Shown here: positions 33,789 to 38,394 of the stretch, in pieces | How positions within the stretch are numbered: the first letter of the stretch is position 1 | Layout: every line of letters starts with the position of its first letter | Assembly (NCBI RefSeq): GCF_030732095.1 | Contig: NZ_JAVAMQ010000024.1 | Location: 1 to 38,394 of the forward strand | Direction: 5' to 3' | From: Paracoccus spongiarum | GTDB lineage: Bacteria > Pseudomonadota > Alphaproteobacteria > Rhodobacterales > Rhodobacteraceae | DNA length: 38,394 nucleotides | Made by a program: the position numbers and the translations under genes | The notes under the pieces: generated by a model | Databases searched by the model: none | What the model was told of the DNA's origin: nothing | The model's input: only the letters and a program-made list of their open reading frames with translations

Positions 33789-35867
33789 TCACTCGGCCAG
33801 CGCGGCTTCCTCGAGGGGTGGCGACCAGCCCGCGGGCAGGCGCGGTCCGATGAAGGGCCGCTGGGGTGGCCGGGCCGACAGCGCCAGCGTCAGCCGGGCC
33901 ACCGGCGGCGGCATCAGCCCGCCTCCGGTCAACTCCCAGGTCGGCACGATGGGCGCGGGCCTGCCCAGGATGCGGGCGCGATAGACGGGCATCGCCTCGG
34001 TCACGCGCATGACATAGTTGCGGGTCTCGTCAAAGGGGATCAGCTCGACCCAGTCCACCGGATCGAAGCCGCGCCGCAGGTCGCCGAAATCGCGCAGCCA
34101 GCGCGCCGGACGACCGGGCCCCGCATTGTAACCCGACGCCACCAGGGCCGTCGAACTGCCAAAGCGGTCGCGCAGCCCCGTCAGGTAGGCCGCGCCAAGC
34201 CGCGCGTTGTAGGCCGGATCGGTCGTCAGCCGGATCAGGTCGTAGGGTTCTCCCAACTGCCGCGCCATCTGTTCGGCGGTGCCGGGCATCAGCTGCATCA
34301 GCCCGCGCGCGCCGACATGGCTGCTGACGGTGTGGTTGAATTCGGATTCCTGCCGGGCGATCGACAGCACCAGTTCCGATGGCAGGCCCAGATCGGCCTG
34401 TTCCAGCCCGGTCAGCGGGAAATGCGCGGCCGGATAGATCGCCCCGCGATCCGCTGCGCGTTTCGACAGCCGCAGGCCGTGCCATGGCGCACCGGCCTCG
34501 ATCATCAGCCGCGCCATGCGCGCCGTGTCCTCGGGCTCGGCGGTTTCCGACAGATGCAGGAAGAACCGCTGTGCCTCGTCGATGCGGCCGGTCGCCAGCA
34601 GCCACAGCCCGGCCTGGAACACGCCGTTGTCGCGCAGCGCGCCGCGCCAGTCGGGCAGGGTGTCGACCGCCTTGCCCGGCACCCCGTATTCGGCGGGCAG
34701 CGTGGCGCCGACCTTTTCGGCGGCCAGCTGCCCGTAATAGACACCGGGCTTTTCCGCCGCACGCGCATAGGCTGACGTGGCCGCGGCCTCGTCGCCAAGC
34801 GCCTCGTGGGCGCGGCCCTGCCAGTACAGCGCCCGCGCCGTGCTGATGGCACTGCCGACCACAGTCTCGAGATGCAGGAAATGGGCCAGCGCGCGGTCGG
34901 CGGCACCCTGTTTCAGCGCCGCAAAACCCGCCAGCCATTCGAGATCGGGATAGTGGCGGTCGGTGGCGGGCAGGTAATGCGCCCGCGCCAGCGCCTCGGC
35001 CCGCGACCAGTCGCCGTTGCGCATCGCCAGACGCGCGTAATCCACCCGCATCGGGGCCCACGCGGCCGGGTCGCGCAGCGCCTCGGCCCCGGTCGAGGCG
35101 GCCAGCATCAGGTCCTGCGCCCCCTGATGCTGCTTGGCGCGCACCCGCCACAGGAACCGGTCCAGCGTCAGGCCCGGATCGGCGCGGACCGCTTCGGGCA
35201 GGGCCAGGATCAGGTCGTCCACCCCGCCCTGGCCCGCCTGGAGGGCAACCCGCGCGGCCGGAAGGGCGCGGTCGGCCTCGGGCAGGCGGGGGATCAGGCG
35301 CTGGGCCTGCGCCCATTCCCGAAGATCCAGCATGGTGGTTGCGCGCGCTGTCAGCAGCGGGGTCAGTTCATCGGGATGATCGGCCAGGAAGGCCGCCTCG
35401 TCATCGGCCGGCAGCGGGGTCGAGGTCCAGAAGCGCGCCCGCTCGGCCCGCGCCTCGGCATCGCCGAGAGTCGCGAGGAAGGCGCGCTCGGCGGTCAGGG
35501 TCTGGGGCAGGCGTCCCGCGAACCAGTCGCGCAGATCGGCTGGTGGAAGGTCGGGGCGCAGCCGCGCGTCGCCGCGCTGACGCAGCAGGTCGAGGCCGGG
35601 CCAGTCTGCGGCCACGCGCAGGAAGTCGACGTAATCGGCGGCCTCCCCATGGCCCGCCCGCAGCGCCTGCCAGCCGACCAGCGTCTCGGCCAGCGGCCCC
35701 GACCGGCGCGCGGCTGCCCGCGCCGTGGCCCAGTCGCCCGCATCCGCCGCCGCCAGCGCAAGCGCCATCGCCCCACGATCCTCGGCCTGCGCCGGCGTCG
35801 CGACCAGCCCCGGCAGGCTCAGCGCCGCCAGCATCCCGACCTTCAGCATGTCGCGCAGATGTCGCAT
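33789..35867 (-). CDS. slt: Soluble lytic murein transglycosylase (Slt70-like)
   Basis: 692 residues. A Sec signal (MRHLRDMLKVGML ... ATPAQA, cleavage near residue 28) exports it to the periplasm. A long alpha-superhelical region of about 450 residues (TPR-like repeats such as ALAHFLHLETVVG) precedes the SLT catalytic domain: Glu507 in ARQESEFN, then GARGLMQLMPGT (519-530) and SGYNAGPGRPARWL. It cleaves peptidoglycan glycan strands to 1,6-anhydro products. The start at 35867 follows AGGGG; ATG 35849 is a weaker alternative. Divergent from dapA. Confidence 0.93.
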   Translation of the reverse strand: MRHLRDMLKVGMLAALSLPGLVATPAQAEDRGAMALALAAADAGDWATARAAARRSGPLAETLVGWQALRAGHGEAADYVDFLRVAADWPGLDLLRQRGDARLRPDLPPADLRDWFAGRLPQTLTAERAFLATLGDAEARAERARFWTSTPLPADDEAAFLADHPDELTPLLTARATTMLDLREWAQAQRLIPRLPEADRALPAARVALQAGQGGVDDLILALPEAVRADPGLTLDRFLWRVRAKQHQGAQDLMLAASTGAEALRDPAAWAPMRVDYARLAMRNGDWSRAEALARAHYLPATDRHYPDLEWLAGFAALKQGAADRALAHFLHLETVVGSAISTARALYWQGRAHEALGDEAAATSAYARAAEKPGVYYGQLAAEKVGATLPAEYGVPGKAVDTLPDWRGALRDNGVFQAGLWLLATGRIDEAQRFFLHLSETAEPEDTARMARLMIEAGAPWHGLRLSKRAADRGAIYPAAHFPLTGLEQADLGLPSELVLSIARQESEFNHTVSSHVGARGLMQLMPGTAEQMARQLGEPYDLIRLTTDPAYNARLGAAYLTGLRDRFGSSTALVASGYNAGPGRPARWLRDFGDLRRGFDPVDWVELIPFDETRNYVMRVTEAMPVYRARILGRPAPIVPTWELTGGGLMPPPVARLTLALSARPPQRPFIGPRLPAGWSPPLEEAALAE

Positions 35868-35976
35868 CCTTCCCCTGTCTCGCCGGGCCGGCGGCGGGAC
35901 GCAATTCACATCCTTGGCAAGACCCGCGCCCGGCGATAGTTAGGCGCGACATCACGGGATCATCAAGGAGCGTGTC

Positions 35977-36852
35977 ATGTTCAAAGGGTCGCTGCCCGCC
36001 CTGGTCACGCCGTTCAAGGAGGACGGCGAGCTGGATATGGACACGCTGGAAAAGCTGGTCGAATGGCATGTCGCTCAGGGCAGCCACGGGCTTGTACCAG
36101 TCGGCACGACCGGCGAAAGCCCGACCCTGACGCATGAGGAACACCGCCTGGTGGTCGAGGCGGTCGTGGGGCTTGCGGCGGGCCGGATTCCGGTGATCGC
36201 GGGGGCGGGGTCGAACTCGACCCGCGAGGGGATCGGCCTGATGCGGCACGCCGCCGAGGTCGGTGCCGATGCCGCGCTGGTTGTCACGCCCTATTACAAC
36301 AAGCCCACGCAGGCCGGACTGATCGCGCATTACACGGCACTGGCAGAGGCGGTCGATCTGCCGATCGTGATCTACAACATCCCCGGCCGCTCGGTGATCG
36401 ACATGCTGCCCGAGACGATGGGCGTGCTGTCGCGCATCCCCTCGATCATCGGCGTGAAGGATGCCACCGGCCGGCTTGAACGGGTCAGCCAGCAGCGCAT
36501 CACCTGCGGCGCCGATTTCGTGCAGTTGTCGGGCGAGGACGCCACGGCGCTTGGCTTCAACGCGCATGGCGGGGTGGGCTGCATCAGCGTCACGGCCAAT
36601 GTCGCGCCGCGTCTCTGCGCCGAATTCCAGGAGGCGACCTTGCGGGGCGATTACGCCGCGGCGCTGGACTGTCAGGACCGGCTGATGCCGCTGCACCACG
36701 CGATCTTCGTCGAGCCGGGCCTCGTCGGCGCGAAATACGCGATGTCGCGGCTGGGGCTCTGCACCGAACGGGTGCGGCTGCCGCTTGTGCCGCTGACCGA
36801 GCCGACCCGGCGGCTGATCGACGCCGCCCTCGAGCATGCCGGCCTGATCTGA
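35977..36852 (+). CDS. dapA: 4-hydroxy-tetrahydrodipicolinate synthase
   Basis: Condenses pyruvate and aspartate semialdehyde, the first step to diaminopimelate and lysine. The 291 residues show the Schiff-base Lys161 (GVKDATG), Tyr133 in YNIPGRS, Thr44-Thr45 in [10 protein letters not shown] and Tyr107 in YYNKPT, the same numbers as in the E. coli enzyme. AAGGAGC precedes the ATG. Divergent from the slt gene; the product feeds both lysine and peptidoglycan. Confidence 0.97.
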   Translation: MFKGSLPALVTPFKEDGELDMDTLEKLVEWHVAQGSHGLVPVGTTGESPTLTHEEHRLVVEAVVGLAAGRIPVIAGAGSNSTREGIGLMRHAAEVGADAALVVTPYYNKPTQAGLIAHYTALAEAVDLPIVIYNIPGRSVIDMLPETMGVLSRIPSIIGVKDATGRLERVSQQRITCGADFVQLSGEDATALGFNAHGGVGCISVTANVAPRLCAEFQEATLRGDYAAALDCQDRLMPLHHAIFVEPGLVGAKYAMSRLGLCTERVRLPLVPLTEPTRRLIDAALEHAGLI

Positions 36853-36882
36853 CCCGCAGCACCCGCGTCGATGGCCTGGCCG

Positions 36883-36900
36883 CGGGGGCCGCGGCCCCCG
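36883..36900. terminator. 18-bp perfect GC palindrome after dapA
   Basis: CGGGGGCCGCGGCCCCCG is fully self-complementary and lies 30 bases after the dapA stop. Directly next to a second, longer hairpin; together they probably end the dapA transcript. No T-run. Confidence 0.45.
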
Positions 36901-36935
36901 GCGAAGCCCGCCCCCTCGATGGGGGCGGTCTTCGC
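36901..36935 (+). terminator. Long hairpin (15 positions) after dapA
   Basis: Outer arms GCGAAG/CTTCGC, one mismatch, then CCGCCCCC/GGGGGCGG around the 5-base loop TCGAT. The strongest hairpin seen in the window and adjacent to the preceding palindrome. Confidence 0.5.
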
Positions 36936-37000
36936 AGCCCCCGACGCGGTTCGCGCGGTTCGTCGTCCTGCGCCGCGCCCCCCGGGCGTCGCACCCTCTG

Positions 37001-37014
37001 TCACGAAGTCGTGA
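37001..37014. promoter_or_regulatory. Palindrome TCACGA-AG-TCGTGA upstream of ECF sigma gene
   Basis: Perfect 6-bp arms with a 2-base spacer, about 27 bases before a possible -35 element for the sigma gene. It could bind a regulator of that promoter. No known match recognised. Confidence 0.4.
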
Positions 37015-37040
37015 TGTGCAACACGGCGTGGGGGAATGCT

Positions 37041-37066
37041 GTAACGCTGACGGGGCGGCAGCCGTA
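37041..37066 (+). promoter_or_regulatory. Possible ECF promoter GTAACG-N16-CGTA
   Basis: GTAACG (37041-37046) and CGTA (37063-37066) are 16 bases apart, the architecture of SigF-type ECF promoters (GTAACC and CGAA in Caulobacter, as I recall). If used, the transcript would begin about five bases before the annotated start, leaving almost no leader, so either the start codon or this promoter may be wrong. Confidence 0.4.
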
Positions 37067-37076
37067 GGGACGGGCG

Positions 37077-37634
37077 ATGAAACAAGACGCCGGAGCGCAG
37101 CAACCGGACTGGTCGGCGCTGATGCGATCGGCGCTGGCCGGCGATCAGCGCGACTACCGGCGTCTGCTTGAGCTGATGACCCCGGTCCTGCGCGGGGTGA
37201 TCCGCGCGCGGGCATCGGGAATGGATCCGGAGTGGTGCGAGGATGTCGTGCAAGAGACGCTGCTGGCTGTTCACCTGAAGCGGGCGACCTGGAACCGCGA
37301 CCTGCCCCTGCGTCCCTGGGTCTATGCGATCGCGCGTCACAAGCTGGTCGATGCGTTCCGCCGCCGTGGCCGGTCCGTGCATCTGCCGGTCGAGGATTTC
37401 GCCGAGACCCTGCCGGCCGCCCCGCAGCCCGACGGCCTCGAACAGCGCGATGCCGGCGTGCTGATCGCCATGCTGCCCGATCGCGACGCTGCGCTGCTGC
37501 GCTGCCTCGCCGTCGAAGAACGCGGCCATGACGACTGCGGCACGCGGCTGGGCCTGTCGCCCGGCGCGCTGCGGGTGGCGTTGCACCGGGCGTTGCAGCG
37601 TCTGGCGCGGCTGCGCCAGGAGGCCGGGCAATGA
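37077..37634 (+). CDS. ECF sigma factor, SigF-like
   Basis: 185 residues: sigma-2 at about 24-97 (CEDVVQETLLAVHLK, then RPWVYAIARHKLVDAFRRRGR) and sigma-4 at about 125-180 (LPDRDAALLRCLAVEE, LSPGALRVALHRALQRLARL), the minimal ECF layout. It is coupled by ATGA to a DUF1109/NrsF-type anti-sigma gene, the arrangement of Caulobacter SigF-NrsF, which responds to heavy-metal and oxidative stress. The start at 37077 is the first ATG; ATG 37122 is a possible alternative. A candidate self-promoter lies directly upstream. Confidence 0.92.
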   Translation: MKQDAGAQQPDWSALMRSALAGDQRDYRRLLELMTPVLRGVIRARASGMDPEWCEDVVQETLLAVHLKRATWNRDLPLRPWVYAIARHKLVDAFRRRGRSVHLPVEDFAETLPAAPQPDGLEQRDAGVLIAMLPDRDAALLRCLAVEERGHDDCGTRLGLSPGALRVALHRALQRLARLRQEAGQ

Positions 37635-38266
37635 GGACCGACCAGCTTGTCGCCCTGCTGGCCAGCGACGGAACTGCGCCACGGCCGATCGCCCCACGCC
37701 TGATCGGGCGCGGCGGCGCAGCTCTGTTCGTCGCGGCGATGCTGGCCCTGGCGGTTCTGGGGGTGCGAGATGATCTTCTGGCGGCGCTGGCCGATCCGGT
37801 CGTGCTGATGAAATGGATCCTGCCACTGGCCGTGGCCATCCCGGCGCTGCGGGCGGCGCTGCACCTGACGCAGCCACAGATGCGCCGGGTTCCGGCGCAG
37901 GTCGGGGTGCTGGCCGTGGTCTGCCTCGCGCTGGTCTGGCTGGCGGTGTCGGGTCTTGCCGCCCGCCCCGGCACGCTGTGGCCGATCATGCGCGGCAATA
38001 CGCTGCTGGTCTGCCTGACTTCGATCAGCCTGATCTCGGCCCTGCCACTCGGCCTCGGGCTGATGATCCTGCGCGACGGCGCCAGCCCCGCTCCGGCGCG
38101 CAGCGGGGCGCTGTTGGGCGCCGCGGTCGGCGGCTTTGCGGCGGCCTTCTACGCGCTGCATTGCAACGAGGATGCGCCGCTGTTCTTCCTGACCTGGTAC
38201 GGGCTGGCAATCCTGATCGTCAGCGCCGTCGGGGCGCTGGCGGGGCGGCGGATGCTGCGCTGGTAG
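37631..38266 (+). CDS. nrsF: DUF1109/NrsF-family membrane anti-sigma factor
   Basis: 211 residues with about six membrane spans. The N-terminal MRTDQLVALLASD motif is typical of DUF1109. The two conserved cysteines are present: Cys128 (LLVCLTSIS) and Cys178 (LHCNEDAP). In Caulobacter NrsF such cysteines are needed to hold the sigma factor inactive and to sense metals. Its start overlaps the sigma stop by four bases. This supports a membrane-bound inhibitor that releases the sigma factor under stress. Confidence 0.92.
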   Translation: MRTDQLVALLASDGTAPRPIAPRLIGRGGAALFVAAMLALAVLGVRDDLLAALADPVVLMKWILPLAVAIPALRAALHLTQPQMRRVPAQVGVLAVVCLALVWLAVSGLAARPGTLWPIMRGNTLLVCLTSISLISALPLGLGLMILRDGASPAPARSGALLGAAVGGFAAAFYALHCNEDAPLFFLTWYGLAILIVSAVGALAGRRMLRW

Positions 38267-38276
38267 GCGAATCGGT

Positions 38277-38296
38277 GGCGGAGGGCGACATCCGCC
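38277..38296 (+). terminator. Hairpin after anti-sigma gene
   Basis: GGCGGA/TCCGCC arms around 8 bases, 11 bases after the stop. No adjacent T-run; a short T-run lies further on at about 38316-38320. Weak terminator candidate. Confidence 0.3.
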
Positions 38297-38394
38297 GCGC
38301 GCCGCCGGACCTCGGTTTTTCCTGTCGACATGGAACCCGGGTGCCGCTTGCCGCGTCATGGTGACGCGATCGCCCGTGAAAACCCGTCGCATTC

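Overview
The window looks like a piece of the main chromosome of a high-GC alphaproteobacterium of the order Rhodobacterales, most likely Paracoccus or a close relative. This rests on the GC-rich codon use, gene order typical of that group (uvrC with pgsA-moaD-moaE; pyrB with a dihydroorotase-like gene and plsY), a plant-type glutamate-cysteine ligase, and an ECF sigma factor paired with a DUF1109/NrsF-type anti-sigma. It is a taxonomic inference from content, not a database match. I see no transposase, integrase, phage gene, CRISPR array or rRNA. There is one tRNA, tRNA-Arg(CCU).

Layout. 1-5.0 kb: the 3' part of dihydrolipoyl dehydrogenase, the tRNA, a LacI-family regulator with a palindromic candidate operator, an S49 peptidase coupled to a 39-residue membrane peptide and a CaCA antiporter, then a short AT-rich block with several palindromes and a DnaA box. 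5-12.2 kb: uvrC, two DUF6152-type paralogues and a small membrane protein, pgsA-moaD-moaE plus a membrane protein, gshA and another membrane protein. 12.2-15 kb (minus): pyrB, a dihydroorotase-like gene that has lost its metal ligands, and plsY, joined by ATGA overlaps. 15-20.2 kb: a MATE exporter, a free-standing RAM domain, a Tat-exported tyrosinase with a small secreted partner, and a HisC-like aminotransferase. 20.2-27 kb: valS preceded on the same strand by two glutathione S-transferases, a double VOC protein and a double DUF1428 protein, divergent from an HxlR-family regulator. 27-38.4 kb: an Lrp/AsnC regulator divergent from a type III ornithine decarboxylase, a DUF2235 hydrolase, metF divergent from metR, an inositol monophosphatase-family gene, an EamA transporter, a soluble lytic transglycosylase divergent from dapA, and an ECF sigma/anti-sigma pair.

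How the genes work together. Most are housekeeping: repair, phospholipid, molybdopterin, glutathione, pyrimidine, methionine and lysine biosynthesis. The accessory content most worth following is (a) the tyrosinase, which carries a complete type-3 copper site and a Met/His-rich segment, with a histidine-free exported partner behind an AT-rich promoter region; (b) the HxlR-DUF1428-VOC-GST-GST locus, which reads as an electrophile or thiol-stress detoxification unit and could plausibly handle quinones of the kind tyrosinases make; and (c) the secreted DUF6152 protein, whose predicted mature N-terminus is His-His. Several divergent gene pairs share short intergenic regions with palindromes that are natural operator candidates. 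All functional statements are read from sequence and family knowledge; no searches were run.
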